Shown here: positions 24,672 to 34,987 of the stretch, piece after piece | How positions within the stretch are numbered: the first letter of the stretch is position 1 | How the letters are laid out: each line of letters opens with the position of its first letter | DNA from: an uncultured Lachnospiraceae bacterium | GTDB taxonomy: Bacteria; Bacillota; Clostridia; Lachnospirales; Lachnospiraceae | DNA: 37,269 nucleotides | Direction of reading: 5' to 3' | Assembly (NCBI GenBank): GCA_945834545.1 | Contig: CAMAHO010000002.1 | Span: 1 to 37,269, forward strand | Position numbers and translations under genes: made by a program | Notes under the pieces: model-generated | What the model was told of the DNA's origin: nothing | The model's input: the letters and a program-made list of their open reading frames with translations, nothing else | The model's database searches: none

Positions 24672-27464
24672 TTATGCCTCCAATTCCAAAGCAGAAAGCA
24701 GATTGTCAACCAATTCGCCTACCCCATCGTAATCAAAATCCTGAGCCAACTGATTCATCTGTTCAAATGACTCCAGCAGGTTCTGACCTTCTACTTCATA
24801 CTGCATTCCCTGTTTCACCAGGGCACAAATCTGATCATCATCGAAAGCCTCAGAAGCTTCCCGAATCTCCAAAAGCAGCCTTCCTATTTCCTCTTTTGTT
24901 ACCGGTATCCTTGTATCGGGTTCAGGCGGATTGTCCGATACATTATCCTTTAATATCTGTCTTCCTGAAGAAAGCACACTCTTATATAAGGCCATCATTT
25001 CCCCATGGTTTTTAATGATATCATCATAATCCCCGGCTTTGCCGCTTCTCTCCAGCTTCTTCGCCATGGCAGACAGGGTATCGGAGCCAATGGAAAGGGA
25101 TGCACTCTTTAATGCATGCACTTCTATAATATAATTCTTCCAGTCCTGCTTGTGAAACAAGTCCTCTAACAGAACCTGCTTTTCTTCCCCCTTCTCCACA
25201 AAGGTCTGCAATATGGAGAAATAAATCTCTTTGCTGTTTCCCACATAGTATAGTCCGGTTTCAATATGAATGAGATTTTCCAAATTCTCCGCCACAATAA
25301 TAGGCTTGTTGTCCTTCTGCCCCGCAGCCTTAATCTCACTCTCCTTCTTAATTAACTCCCTTGGAAGATGCTGCCTGAGGACTCTGTCAAGGGCGGCCAG
25401 CTCAATGGGCTTTGCAAGAAAGCCGTTGAAACCCTTGCTTAAAAACATCTCCCTTGCGCCGTCCACTGTGTTGGCCGTAAGGGCAATGATAGGAACCTTT
25501 TGATAATACTCCTCCGGCTTACTTCGCAGAATCTGTGTCGTCTCCACCCCATCCATGTCAGGCATCATATGATCCATAAATACCAAATCAAAATCCATGG
25601 ATTCCAGGATGCGAATCGCCTCTCTTCCGCTTTCCGCCGTGAATATCTGCATTCTCAGTGGCTGCATCAGTCCTACTGCCACCTTTCGGTTTACCTCATT
25701 GTCATCCACCAGCAGTATCCTTGCCTTTGGCGCCACAAAGGACAAAACAGAATTCTGGAATTCTTCTGCCTCCGTGGTAGAGTATCCGCTATTTAGGACA
25801 TTTGCAATGGGAATCTCATAATTCGGTTTGTAGATACACTTCATATTGGGAGGAACCTCCACTCCTTCCGCTCTGTTTTGTACAATGATAACCTGTACCT
25901 TTTCTGCTATGTTATGGAAGAACTCCTTATGTCCCAGATACTCCTCTTTCCCTAAAAAAACATGGGTGATTCGTCCTCTTTCCACGCGACTTTGCAGTTC
26001 CTCAAACCGGGTGCATAGCACATTGCGGATTCCCAAATTCTCACTGATTGTATCCCACAGAAAGTCAAATTCCTTTCTTTGAAGCTGCTCTTTAAATTTA
26101 TACCTCTCCACATAACAGGCTACAAAAACTGTGTCCGGGTTTCGCAGACTCAAAAACGGTTCTCTGGACTTCGTCTTTAATGGCACCGTGAATCGAAACT
26201 CTGAGCCCTTTCCGTATTCACTGTTCACCTGAATAAAGCCACCCATAGCAGTAACCAGCCTCTTGGTAATCACCAGACCCAGTCCGGTTCCCTCCACAGC
26301 GCGGTTCTTTTTGGTGTCTACCTGCTGGAAGCTGGCAAAAAGCTTATTCAGATTTCCTTTCTTTATACCAATACCGGTGTCCTTTACACTGACATTCAGA
26401 TTGATACCATAGTTCCTCACAGTCTGGGTCACAGATAAAGAAATGGAACCTTGATTGGTGTATTTCACTGCATTGGTCAACAGATTAATCATAATCTGTC
26501 GCAGCCTCAGCTCATCTCCCATAAGTCCTGCCGGAATATTAGGGTCTACATGCACCAGAAATTCCAGTTTTTTGCTTCCCATTCTGGTCATTGTCATATT
26601 CACGACATCACTGAGCAAGTCGGGGAGATTGATTTCTTCCTCCACAATCTCCATTTTGCCGGATTCAATTTTAGAGAAATCCAGCACATCATTGATAATG
26701 GACAGCAGGTTCTTACCGGAGTTTTGTATCTGCTTTCCATAGTCTCTGACTACAGGAGATAAGGCTCTTTCACGCAGAATAAGCTCACAGATACCGATAA
26801 TTGCATTCATAGGTGTCCGAATCTCGTGGCTCATATTAGCCAAAAAGTCAGACTTGGAACGCTCCGCAGACTCTGCCTGTATGACAGCCTTCTGCAGTTT
26901 AGCCACGGTATTGTCCTCCCTGGCAATGGAAAGGAACAAAACCAGTCCGGTGCCCAGGAAAAAGAAAAGCTCTACGAATAACAAAACCAGGTTGGCATAA
27001 TCGGCCAGCATAGTGCGGTGAAAGCCCAGACAATGTGCTATGATGGACACACTGTCAAGAAACAGCTGGTACAACAGCACCTGCCTGTCGTGATAAAAGC
27101 TGATCATAACCACCGTACCGGCAAACATCAAAATAGTTATCGTATAATTCTCGATATAAATTCCGGAGAAAAAAACCGTAGAGCAGACAGCTGTGGCAAA
27201 AAGATAGGAATGCATTTTCACCGTAATTTTAGGAAGCAGTGCTGCCACTGCAAGCACACCCCATTGTATCCATATCAGGTAATACAGGTATCCCGGCCAG
27301 TCTACTACGGTTCCGAAAAAGGTTACGATACATGCTGATAGCATACAGACAAACGTAATAATATAAAGTTGACCTCGACTGTTTTCCTTCTCTGTCTTCA
27401 ACTTCTCCAACCCCCAAAAGCTATGTTCTGAAAGATCTCGTAGGATTGCCTCTCTTATATGCAA
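24672..27464 (-). CDS. Membrane hybrid histidine kinase (HisKA-HATPase-REC-HPt)
   Basis: About 930 residues. Six or so membrane segments fill residues ~33-180. A HisKA domain with H213 (NMSHEIRTP) and a HATPase domain follow, with the N-box near 327-335 (NLLTNAVKY) and G-boxes DTGIGI and GTGLGL. Residues ~441-560 look like a decayed receiver with no acceptor Asp. A full receiver ([10 protein letters not shown]631 in [12 protein letters not shown]685) follows. A C-terminal HPt domain has H783 ([10 protein letters not shown]), then an acidic tail. Thus a His-Asp-His relay is contained in one chain. The start is taken as a TTG 2 nt after the HD-GYP stop, with AGGA upstream; the N-terminus is therefore uncertain. 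The membrane part has no large extracellular domain. Confidence 0.92.
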   Translation of the reverse strand: MHIREAILRDLSEHSFWGLEKLKTEKENSRGQLYIITFVCMLSACIVTFFGTVVDWPGYLYYLIWIQWGVLAVAALLPKITVKMHSYLFATAVCSTVFFSGIYIENYTITILMFAGTVVMISFYHDRQVLLYQLFLDSVSIIAHCLGFHRTMLADYANLVLLFVELFFFLGTGLVLFLSIAREDNTVAKLQKAVIQAESAERSKSDFLANMSHEIRTPMNAIIGICELILRERALSPVVRDYGKQIQNSGKNLLSIINDVLDFSKIESGKMEIVEEEINLPDLLSDVVNMTMTRMGSKKLEFLVHVDPNIPAGLMGDELRLRQIMINLLTNAVKYTNQGSISLSVTQTVRNYGINLNVSVKDTGIGIKKGNLNKLFASFQQVDTKKNRAVEGTGLGLVITKRLVTAMGGFIQVNSEYGKGSEFRFTVPLKTKSREPFLSLRNPDTVFVACYVERYKFKEQLQRKEFDFLWDTISENLGIRNVLCTRFEELQSRVERGRITHVFLGKEEYLGHKEFFHNIAEKVQVIIVQNRAEGVEVPPNMKCIYKPNYEIPIANVLNSGYSTTEAEEFQNSVLSFVAPKARILLVDDNEVNRKVAVGLMQPLRMQIFTAESGREAIRILESMDFDLVFMDHMMPDMDGVETTQILRSKPEEYYQKVPIIALTANTVDGAREMFLSKGFNGFLAKPIELAALDRVLRQHLPRELIKKESEIKAAGQKDNKPIIVAENLENLIHIETGLYYVGNSKEIYFSILQTFVEKGEEKQVLLEDLFHKQDWKNYIIEVHALKSASLSIGSDTLSAMAKKLERSGKAGDYDDIIKNHGEMMALYKSVLSSGRQILKDNVSDNPPEPDTRIPVTKEEIGRLLLEIREASEAFDDDQICALVKQGMQYEVEGQNLLESFEQMNQLAQDFDYDGVGELVDNLLSALELEA

Positions 27465-27466
27465 TC

Positions 27467-29170
27467 CTACATCCTGTTGTGTAACAGGATGCTTTTTATG
27501 CTCTCACGAAGCACGGTGATATTCACAGGCTTCGTGATATAGTCACTGGCACCCAGAGCTTCGCTTCTCTCGATGGTTTTGATATCTTTATCACCGGTGA
27601 GGAAGATAACCTTCATTCTCCTCACATTTCTCTGAATCCATTCCAGCACCTCAAAGCCGTTCATATCCGGCATCTCCATATCCAACAGACACAAATCATA
27701 GGAGGACTCACTGAGCATTTCGATACCTTCCTTGCCTCCGTAGGCGGAATCCAAAATGTAGTTCTCTTCAAGCAGTGCATTGCAGACCTGCTTATGACAG
27801 ATTTTGTCGTCATCAATGAGGAGAATTCGTATTGTTCTGTTAAAGTGCGTCTGTTTCATCTCATACTGCATATCCTCATCAATCATATCCAGCATGATCT
27901 GGGCAATCTTAGGATCAAACTGTGTTCCCATGCCCTTTTTGATTTCCTCTCGCACAACACTTTGAGACATGGTCTTGTGATAGCTTCGGTTACTGGTCAT
28001 GGCGTCATAGGCATCTGCCACGCTGATAATGCGGGCAATCAGAGGAATATTCTCTCCCTCCAACCCGTTGGGATAACCACTGCCATCGTATCTTTCGTGA
28101 TGCCATCTGGCCCCCACAGCCAGATCAGGAATCATAGTAACATCCTTTAAGATCTGGTAGCCGGCCACGGTATGAAGCTTAATCTGCTCATACTCCTCCT
28201 TGGTCAGCTTTCCCTTTTTGTTGATAATCTCATCCTTAATGCGAAGCTTCCCCACATCATGTAAGATGCCGATATAGTAAGCCTCCTGCTGTGCCTTCTC
28301 GTCGCCCCCCAATCGATACATAATCTCTCTCACATACTGGGCCACTCGAAGGGAATGACCTCTGGTATATTGATCCTTAGCCTCTACCGTACTGCAGACC
28401 ACATCAATCAGCTGGTCACTGAAGTTCTCCTGGAAAATCTGAATCTGCTGTAGTTTCTTATTTCTCTCCGCCATCATATCCTGGATTTGCTGCTCATGCT
28501 CCTTCTCCCTCTGGGTCTGAATAAAGGTGAGTACCACGATCAGACTTAAGGTAACCGCAATGTTCAACGCGGAAATCACGTAGGTTAGCAGCTGTGTGAT
28601 TTGGGCGAATAACGGGAGAAACAGGAAAAAGTATAAATACGCCTTTTCTCTGCTCTTAAAACTCCGTCTGTAACAAAACAGGATCAACATTGCCATGCCA
28701 AACAAAAGGTAACAGGGAACATGAATCAAGGGAAAGCCAGTGTTTCTGGTATAGACATTGTTTTCATCGATATAGCAAAGCTTGGTCAAGGGTAGAGTGC
28801 ATACAAAAAGCACCTGCAAAATGAGCAGACCATAGGCCACATACATCCACCACCTGGATACCTCCACCTTTTGCTGGATGCAGGCCCTGATCCATCCAAA
28901 AAGGGAAAACAGCAAACAGCCGGACGCAAGGAAATACACCCAAATGGATATGACATTCTGCAGGATATAAATCGCTCTTCCGGGCTGTCCGCCCCAGATC
29001 CAGTTAAAGAGCTCCCCCATAAGCATAGCCATATTGGACAAAATCATGGGCGAAAACCAAATATTGAGTTTGTTTTTCGAAATCCGTTCTGTGAACTGAT
29101 AGAGCAGCAGAACAAGACAAATCAGCAGACAAAACAGTTCCAGAGCAATATTTACATAACGAAAAACCAT
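27467..29170 (-). CDS. Membrane HD-GYP phosphodiesterase with C-terminal receiver
   Basis: 567 residues. Seven or so membrane helices (residues ~5-218) are followed by a short coiled coil and an HD-GYP domain with H304/D305 (ILHDVGKLR), HHE at 357-359 and GYP at 365-367 (DGSGYPNGL). A receiver domain at ~447-565 has D497 ([11 protein letters not shown]) and K547. HD-GYP enzymes degrade c-di-GMP, and the metal-binding residues are all visible. The receiver sits after the enzyme domain, whereas it is more often at the N-terminus. AAGGAGG precedes the ATG; the ABC-F gene ends 28 nt upstream. It is probably phosphorylated by the kinase encoded next. Confidence 0.93.
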   Translation of the reverse strand: MVFRYVNIALELFCLLICLVLLLYQFTERISKNKLNIWFSPMILSNMAMLMGELFNWIWGGQPGRAIYILQNVISIWVYFLASGCLLFSLFGWIRACIQQKVEVSRWWMYVAYGLLILQVLFVCTLPLTKLCYIDENNVYTRNTGFPLIHVPCYLLFGMAMLILFCYRRSFKSREKAYLYFFLFLPLFAQITQLLTYVISALNIAVTLSLIVVLTFIQTQREKEHEQQIQDMMAERNKKLQQIQIFQENFSDQLIDVVCSTVEAKDQYTRGHSLRVAQYVREIMYRLGGDEKAQQEAYYIGILHDVGKLRIKDEIINKKGKLTKEEYEQIKLHTVAGYQILKDVTMIPDLAVGARWHHERYDGSGYPNGLEGENIPLIARIISVADAYDAMTSNRSYHKTMSQSVVREEIKKGMGTQFDPKIAQIMLDMIDEDMQYEMKQTHFNRTIRILLIDDDKICHKQVCNALLEENYILDSAYGGKEGIEMLSESSYDLCLLDMEMPDMNGFEVLEWIQRNVRRMKVIFLTGDKDIKTIERSEALGASDYITKPVNITVLRESIKSILLHNRM

Positions 29171-29198
29171 AGTTCCTCCTTTGCTTCACCAAGGTAGC

Positions 29199-31148
29199 TT
29201 ACTGATAGTCCTTTAATCTCTCGGAAAGCTCCTCCCATTCCTCCATTTTCAGGAGAAGCTCCTCCTCCAAGGCATCTATCTCTTCCTGGATTTCTGTTAG
29301 CTTGGAATATCTGGACTGATATTCCGGTTTTACTAATTCCGCTTTCTTTTCAGAGGCCTTTTGCTCCAGCTCCTCCAGCTGTTCCTCGGCTTTCTGCAGC
29401 TTTTTTAAAAGCTGAGAGCGTTCCTTTCCAAAGGCATAGGAGCTTTTCCCTTTTCCCACAGTCTCCTCTTTGGATTGCTCCGGTTGACTCGTTATTTTTC
29501 TTTGAACGGCTTCCGTTGCTCCAGCCCCTTCCCGCTCCTGTCTCCTAAGCAGTTCTTCCTGATACTGCTCATAGCCGAAGGGATACTCCTTGGTGACGCC
29601 GTTTTCAAAGACCAGAAGTCGGTTAGCAATCTGCTTTACGAAATATCTGTCGTGGGAAACAAAAATCAAGGTTCCCTGATAGTCTTTCAGCATGGCTTCC
29701 AGGGTTTCTTTGCCGACAATGTCCATATGGTTGGTAGGCTCATCCAAGATCAGCACATTAGGTCTTCTCTTTAAAATCTTACATAACGCCAGACGAACCT
29801 TTTCACCGCCGGACAGCATATCCACAGTCTTGAACACATCATCACCGGAAAACAAAAATGCGCCCAGAAGATTTCTCACCTCTGTCTGGGTCAAGGTAGG
29901 AAACTCTCCCCAGAAATCCTCCAGTACTGTTTCCTTGCTGCTGTACTGTGCCATCTGCTGGTCAAAGTATCCGATGTCCACATGAACTCCATACTTATAC
30001 TCCCCTCCCAGGGCAGGAAGCATTCCTACGATTGTCTTTAAGAAGGTGGATTTCCCCAGTCCGTTTCCTCCCAGGATGCCCAGCTTGTCCCCCTTCTTTA
30101 CATCCAACACCACCTTCGTCAGAATGGTGTCATAGCCAATCTCCAGGTCGGATACCCAAAGCACGTCGTTTCCGGTTTCCACCGTAGGCTGAAATGCTGC
30201 GTGAAAGGTCTTGTCATCGTACCGGTCCGGCTTTTCCACCTTTTCCATATGCTCGATGGTCTTGAGCTTTGACCGGGTCATAGCCACCTTTGTGGGTTTA
30301 TTCTTAAATCGTTCCACAATCTCCTCCAGCCGCTTGATTTCCTTTTGCTGGAGCAGATAATCCTTCATCTGTTTCTCATAATTTTCCTTTTTTCTCACCA
30401 CAAAGTCTGAGTAATTTCCGGGATAGCGTTTGGCCGTACCGTATTCTATCTCGTACACCACACTTACCACATGGTCTAAGAACATTCGGTCATGGGAAAC
30501 CACCACCACTGCCTTGGGATAATTTTTGATATATCCCTCCAGCCATTCAATGGCCTCCACATCCAAATGGTTGGTAGGCTCATCCAAAAGCAGAATATCC
30601 GGCTTGCTGAGAAGCAGCTTGATAAAAGCAATCTTGGTCTGTTGTCCGCCGGAAAACTCCTTCAGGGGTTTCTTCTTATCCTCTTGGCTAAAACCAAACT
30701 TGGCAATCAGGGTTTCGTACTCCTTCTCGTAGTAATACCCTCCCAAGGACTGAAACTGCTCCTGCAAGGAAGCATACTCCTGTACCATTTTTTCCTCATG
30801 GTTGTGTTCCAGCTCTGCTGCCATACTCTCCAGCCTAGCCTTCATGGTTTCCATAAAAACCAGACTTTTTCGCACTTCCCGTTCCATAGAAAGATTGGGG
30901 TCTTCAAATGCAATCTGCTTGAGGTAGCCAATCTCCGGTTTCCCGGTTTTGACAATGAAAATATCCTCGTCGCTGTCCCTCTTAGACAAATCTACCTCGC
31001 CGGCAATCAGCTTAAGGAGGGTTGTCTTCCCACAGCCGTTTCTTCCGACTACGGCAATCTTCTCCGTATTTCTGATTTCAAAATTGATATCTCTCAAGAT
31101 GGTGTCGTCCCCAAATCGGACGGCACCGTTCACAATTTGATATAACAT
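29199..31148 (-). CDS. ABC-F family ATPase (YdiF-like)
   Basis: 649 residues, soluble, with two ABC domains in one chain and no membrane part. First domain: Walker A GRNGCGKTT (35-43), signature FSGGQQ (165-170), Walker B with E190. Linker with the RYPGNYSDF motif (241-249) and charged helices typical of the ribosomal P-site motif. Second domain: GGNGLGKST (360-368), LSGGEK (445-450), E470. The last ~70 residues are a charged coiled coil. ABC-F proteins bind the ribosomal E site and help stalled translation; some give antibiotic resistance, but this sequence looks like the housekeeping YdiF/Uup group. It lies inside a signalling operon, 58 nt after one c-di-GMP gene and 28 nt before the next, which is an odd place for it. 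The ribosome binding site is weak. Confidence 0.92.
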   Translation of the reverse strand: MLYQIVNGAVRFGDDTILRDINFEIRNTEKIAVVGRNGCGKTTLLKLIAGEVDLSKRDSDEDIFIVKTGKPEIGYLKQIAFEDPNLSMEREVRKSLVFMETMKARLESMAAELEHNHEEKMVQEYASLQEQFQSLGGYYYEKEYETLIAKFGFSQEDKKKPLKEFSGGQQTKIAFIKLLLSKPDILLLDEPTNHLDVEAIEWLEGYIKNYPKAVVVVSHDRMFLDHVVSVVYEIEYGTAKRYPGNYSDFVVRKKENYEKQMKDYLLQQKEIKRLEEIVERFKNKPTKVAMTRSKLKTIEHMEKVEKPDRYDDKTFHAAFQPTVETGNDVLWVSDLEIGYDTILTKVVLDVKKGDKLGILGGNGLGKSTFLKTIVGMLPALGGEYKYGVHVDIGYFDQQMAQYSSKETVLEDFWGEFPTLTQTEVRNLLGAFLFSGDDVFKTVDMLSGGEKVRLALCKILKRRPNVLILDEPTNHMDIVGKETLEAMLKDYQGTLIFVSHDRYFVKQIANRLLVFENGVTKEYPFGYEQYQEELLRRQEREGAGATEAVQRKITSQPEQSKEETVGKGKSSYAFGKERSQLLKKLQKAEEQLEELEQKASEKKAELVKPEYQSRYSKLTEIQEEIDALEEELLLKMEEWEELSERLKDYQ

Positions 31149-31206
31149 AATAACTTCATCTTTCTAATCTGCTTTGGTGGTGCCAGCCACCCGATATAGC
31201 TTTTTC

Positions 31207-34161
31207 TTATTTTTCGTTCAAAAAGACATAATACACATCCCCATACCGCTCTGTATGGACAAATCTTCCGTAATCCCGCACAGTCTTAAGGGTTCCATCC
31301 TTGCACACAATTCTGTATTCCACATAATCCAGATCCTTATCCTTGTGGATTTGCGCCTTGATTTTCTGCTGCACCAGTTCCCGGTCTTCCGGATAAATCA
31401 TACCCTCAAAGGTATTTCCGGTGAGCTGCTTAAACTCCTCTCTGTCAGCACATTGAAAAAGCCTTACCATCTCTGAGTTAAAGGAAACAATCTCGCCCGT
31501 TTCATCTGCTTTATAGATGAAAAATCCACCCGGCAATAATTCTGAAATCTCATCCACCTTACGGAGCATATCCTCAGAAATATTGTTATGCGGTCTTCTC
31601 AAGGTATGGTTGTGAACCTGATAAAAATGACTCTTGTTGCGGTACATATTCTGGTCAGCAAGGGCAACCATATGCTCCAGCTCACCGATTCTTTCCACCC
31701 ATACGCTACCTACAGCAGCTGACCGTCCTTCCTTCCAGGACTGTTCCAGTAGCTCAAGCTTTTTCTCAAACTCCTCCTTGCTGTCCTCAAAGGAAAAGAC
31801 CACAAACTCGTCCCCTCCCAATCGATAGCAGTCTGCCCCGGAAAAGACACTGCGAAGAGTGGATGAAACATCCAGAATCAGCTTATCTCCAGCCTTATGT
31901 CCATTCTTGTCATTGACAAGCTTTAATCCATTAATGTCTGCAAAAAGAATACCCAGAGGACGGGTGATTCTGTCTGCTTCCTGCTCTAATAAAGCCACAT
32001 CCTCATAGTACATTTTCCTGTTCTTAAATCCGGTTAAGGCATCCGTCTGAAGCTCTGCCACCATACTGTCATAGGTCTTCAGATGTACAAGGTTCTCAAT
32101 TCGAGTCATAAGTCGAGTGAAATTATATGGCTTTTCCAGGAAATCTGCTGCCCCTAATTGAATACACCTTTGCTCTTCCTCCTGACTGTTCATGGAGGAG
32201 GTCACAATCACCGGTATCCGGTTAAAGACCGTGTTTTTTCGAATTTCCTCCAAAAACTCATATCCATCCATAACCGGCATTTGGATGTCCAAAAGGATGG
32301 CTGTGATGCTACGGCTGTTCTTTCTGAGCACAGCGAGCCCTTCCTTTCCATTCTCAGCCGTCAGAACGGTATAGTACTCCTCCAGAATCTCCGAAAGCAT
32401 TTCTCTGTTGATCTCATTATCCTCTACAATCAGAATCGCTCTTTTGTGATCCCCTTCAGCCTCAATTTCAGTTTGCTCTGTTGCCTTTCCTTTTTCGGTG
32501 TTTCTGGCTACCAAAAGCTCAAACTCCTCCTCCGGCAAGGGCTTGGCATAAAAGTATCCCTGGGCGTGGTCGCAGCCAAGCTCGGTCAGTCTGTTCTTCT
32601 GCTCCGGTGTTTCCACACCTTCCGCAATGATATTCAAATGCATTCTGTGAGCCATATTGATAATGTCGTTCAGGATGCTTTGCTCGATGGGCTTTGCCAT
32701 CTCACTGCGAATAAAGCCCATGTCCAGCTTTAGGACATCCACCGACATCTGACCTAACATATTGAGGGAGGAGTAGCCACTTCCAAAATCATCCATTTCG
32801 ATGACAAAGCCCTGTCTTCTGAGCTCCTTCACGGTTTTCATCAGCTGCTCCGGATTCTCCGTGTAGGCACTCTCCGTAATTTCCAGGTGCAAATATGCCG
32901 GGTCCAGGCAGTAGGTCTTTACCAGCTGGCAGAAATGCTCCACCAGCTGCGTGCGATAGACATCGATTCGGGACACATTCACAGAAACCGGAACGATTCC
33001 ATAGCCCTTTTTCTGCCACTCCTGCTGTTTTTTGCAGGTATACTCCCAGACATAACTGTCCAGCTGGCTGATAAAGCCATTCTTCTCAAATAACGGAATA
33101 AACTCTCCCGGGGAGATAAAGCCCCACTCCGGGTGTACCCATCGCACTAAAGCCTCTGCTCCAATCAAGGTACCGTCGTGGAGATTGTATTTGGGTTGGA
33201 AATAGACGGTAAACTGCTCCTCTGACAGGGCTCTTTCCATGGCGTCCGTTATGGCCTGCTCCCTAAGAAGCTGATTGCGCAGAGTATCGTCATAAACTGC
33301 CACATAACAGTCATATCGCCCCTTAATGGTATCCAACATCCAAAGAGCTCTGTCACACATCAGTTCCACCGGGATATCCCTTTTGGTAATCTCATAGACC
33401 CCCAGCTTGACAACCACATTGTCCTTAAGCTCAGACCTGGTGGCCTGTCTGCCTCTGATAAAATACTCTCTTCCAATTTTCTCTTTTTCTCTATCCATGA
33501 GACAGAGGAATCTGTCCGCCGTGTAGCGGCCGCAAATGCTGCCCTTGGGCGCTCTTTTCTTTAATATGTCAGCCTCCTCCATAAGCAGCCTGTCCCCGGC
33601 TTCCCGGCCGTAGGTATCATTGTAAAGCTTGAAATTCTCTACATTACAGCTGACAATGGAGAACTCCTTCTCCGGAAACTCATCCAATTTCTCTCTGACC
33701 TTGTCGTAGAAGTACTCTTTGGTATACAAACCGGTGAGTTTATCGTATTTGAACTGGTTACTTACGCAATTATTCTCTTTTTGCCTGACAAGAGTAGCTA
33801 TTCTGTGCTTTAATGCCTCCGGCCTATAGGGCTCGACGATATAATCACAGCCGCTCCAGTCAATTACCTCCAGCTCATTTGCTTCATTGGTGATAATCAA
33901 TACCGGAATCACAGCCAGCGTCTTCTCCTTATGAAGCTCCTCTAAAAGCCCAAGAATCCTCTCCTTGGACAGACGGACATCCAAAAGGACAACACTGACC
34001 TCTTTCTCCGGGCGACTTAGGTATTCCATGGCTTCCTTCTCATCCGTCACGGCCTCTATGCTATACTCGTCCTGTAAAATTGTCTGAAGCCCTGTCCAGT
34101 TCTGTTGGTCAGCTCCAACCACTAACAACTGCTTTTTCTCATTTCTGACTTCCAATCTCAT
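31207..34161 (-). CDS. Six-domain c-di-GMP enzyme: REC-GGDEF(degenerate)-EAL-REC-GGDEF-PAS
   Basis: About 985 residues (numbering from the upstream TTG at 34170). Receiver 1 is at ~13-128 (D64). A GGDEF domain at ~140-292 has its motif changed to YTADRF, so it is probably inactive. The EAL domain at ~305-555 has EALVRW (339-344), DDFGSGYSSL and EGVE, so it is likely active. Receiver 2 is at ~578-695 (D628 in LLDIQMPVMDG). The second GGDEF domain, at ~705-850, has an intact GGDEF at 785-789. A PAS domain follows at ~874-985. The protein could therefore both make and break c-di-GMP, each half under its own receiver. EAL before the active GGDEF is the reverse of the usual order. The start is uncertain: the ATG at 34161 has GAGGTGG too close, and the TTG at 34170 is an alternative. 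It is cytoplasmic, with no membrane segment. Confidence 0.92.
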   Translation of the reverse strand: MRLEVRNEKKQLLVVGADQQNWTGLQTILQDEYSIEAVTDEKEAMEYLSRPEKEVSVVLLDVRLSKERILGLLEELHKEKTLAVIPVLIITNEANELEVIDWSGCDYIVEPYRPEALKHRIATLVRQKENNCVSNQFKYDKLTGLYTKEYFYDKVREKLDEFPEKEFSIVSCNVENFKLYNDTYGREAGDRLLMEEADILKKRAPKGSICGRYTADRFLCLMDREKEKIGREYFIRGRQATRSELKDNVVVKLGVYEITKRDIPVELMCDRALWMLDTIKGRYDCYVAVYDDTLRNQLLREQAITDAMERALSEEQFTVYFQPKYNLHDGTLIGAEALVRWVHPEWGFISPGEFIPLFEKNGFISQLDSYVWEYTCKKQQEWQKKGYGIVPVSVNVSRIDVYRTQLVEHFCQLVKTYCLDPAYLHLEITESAYTENPEQLMKTVKELRRQGFVIEMDDFGSGYSSLNMLGQMSVDVLKLDMGFIRSEMAKPIEQSILNDIINMAHRMHLNIIAEGVETPEQKNRLTELGCDHAQGYFYAKPLPEEEFELLVARNTEKGKATEQTEIEAEGDHKRAILIVEDNEINREMLSEILEEYYTVLTAENGKEGLAVLRKNSRSITAILLDIQMPVMDGYEFLEEIRKNTVFNRIPVIVTSSMNSQEEEQRCIQLGAADFLEKPYNFTRLMTRIENLVHLKTYDSMVAELQTDALTGFKNRKMYYEDVALLEQEADRITRPLGILFADINGLKLVNDKNGHKAGDKLILDVSSTLRSVFSGADCYRLGGDEFVVFSFEDSKEEFEKKLELLEQSWKEGRSAAVGSVWVERIGELEHMVALADQNMYRNKSHFYQVHNHTLRRPHNNISEDMLRKVDEISELLPGGFFIYKADETGEIVSFNSEMVRLFQCADREEFKQLTGNTFEGMIYPEDRELVQQKIKAQIHKDKDLDYVEYRIVCKDGTLKTVRDYGRFVHTERYGDVYYVFLNEK

Positions 34162-34189
34162 CCACCTCAATTCTCTTTCCCCATAGGTA

Positions 34190-34218
34190 CTTCCACTCCT
34201 ATTTCAAAGGAGTGGAAG
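34190..34218. repeat. 10-bp perfect hairpin before the six-domain gene
   Basis: CTTCCACTCC and GGAGTGGAAG flank a 9-nt loop. No T-run follows on the minus strand, so it is not an obvious terminator; it may modulate expression between the HPt gene and the six-domain gene. Confidence 0.45.
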
Positions 34219-34362
34219 CCAGCATCTCAAACTGGTTTCGCACCTTCAAAAAACAATCTATCAACTTCGGTGAAAATACCCTGCCTTCAAGCCTTCCTCA
34301 ATCTCCTGTATTTGATTTTTCGAAAATCCCTTGTCTTTCAGTTGAAGTCTCACTGCGTCCAT
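34199..34362 (-). pseudogene. Possible decayed coding remnant, HD-GYP-tail-like
   Basis: From an ATG at 34362 a frame reads 33 codons (includes LQLKDKGFSKNQIQEIEEG) to a TGA at 34261. A frame shifted by one then reads RVFSPKLIDCFLKVRNQFEM to a TAG at 34199. The second part resembles the end of HD-GYP domains (FSP.L...F). Joined by a frameshift they would make one ~55-residue piece. It occupies the 259-nt gap between the HPt gene and the six-domain gene, where an operon member may have been lost. By-eye resemblance only. Confidence 0.3.
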
Positions 34363-34429
34363 CTTGTATCCTGCCCGGTGATTGCTTTAGCTTCTTTGTT
34401 TTCTCCTATCTCGGATTTATGTACCAACT

Positions 34430-34795
34430 TTAGTCTAACTGCTTTATTGCTTCCGTTACGGTTTGATATTCTTCCTTCACCTGCTGCAAAATCGCCTCAC
34501 AGGTTTCCTTGTCTACCTGTTCCTCGGTTTCTTTTCCACGCAAGCACTCAGTCAGTACAGATGCCGATTCCCCCAGTCTCTGAAACCCCAGATTAAAGCA
34601 GACCCCCTTTAAGGAGTGTGCACCGCGAAACGCTTCTTGGTACTGCCCCTGCTCATATGCCTTGCACAGGAGTTCAAAGCTCGGGTCAGCCAGAAACTTA
34701 ACCACAAACTTTCGAATTAACTCTTCCTTTGAGATACGGCTCTTAACAGCCTCCAAATCTCCGCCTACTGCCTCATAAAATGCTTTCAATTCCAT
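34430..34795 (-). CDS. Stand-alone HPt phosphotransfer protein
   Basis: 121 residues, an all-helical HPt domain with the phosphorylatable H60 in GAHSLKGVCFNLGF. Such proteins carry phosphate between receivers in multistep relays. As the first gene of the operon it could receive phosphate from the hybrid kinase receiver and hand it to the receivers of the six-domain protein, the HD-GYP protein or the lone receiver. GGGGAG lies 9 nt before the ATG, and a good promoter lies upstream. Confidence 0.9.
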   Translation of the reverse strand: MELKAFYEAVGGDLEAVKSRISKEELIRKFVVKFLADPSFELLCKAYEQGQYQEAFRGAHSLKGVCFNLGFQRLGESASVLTECLRGKETEEQVDKETCEAILQQVKEEYQTVTEAIKQLD

Positions 34796-34834
34796 ACATA
34801 TACACTCCCCACATAAAAAAACTTATTTGGACAA

Positions 34835-34862
34835 ATTATAACATATATTATGCAATTTTCAA
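34835..34862 (-). promoter_or_regulatory. Promoter of the signalling operon
   Basis: -35 TTGAAA (34857-34862), 16-nt spacer, perfect -10 TATAAT (34835-34840) on the minus strand, ~40 nt before the HPt start codon. Confidence 0.65.
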
Positions 34863-34892
34863 ATACTCCTGTTTGGGAGTTACGTCCGTAGC

Positions 34893-34941
34893 AAAAAAAA
34901 TCTACGGATATACTCCTGAAATCTCAGGAACTATCCGTAGA
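34893..34941 (-). terminator. Intrinsic terminator of ptsI-deoR
   Basis: On the minus strand TCTACGGATA pairs with TATCCGTAGA, with an inner TCCTGA/TCAGGA stem, directly followed by eight T. A third copy of the stem sequence (CTACGGA) follows the T-run and could pair with the right arm instead. Confidence 0.9.
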
Positions 34942-34987
34942 CATAAATGAATTTCCTTAAACTCCTATATTGGGATTGTGTGCTTAC

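Noticed and set aside
30492-31145. 217-codon plus-strand frame opposite the ABC-F gene
   Set aside because: Antisense to a clearly real gene with intact ABC motifs; no start signal or family likeness.
32158-32733. 191-codon plus-strand frame opposite the six-domain c-di-GMP gene
   Set aside because: Shadow of the EAL/REC coding sequence on the other strand.
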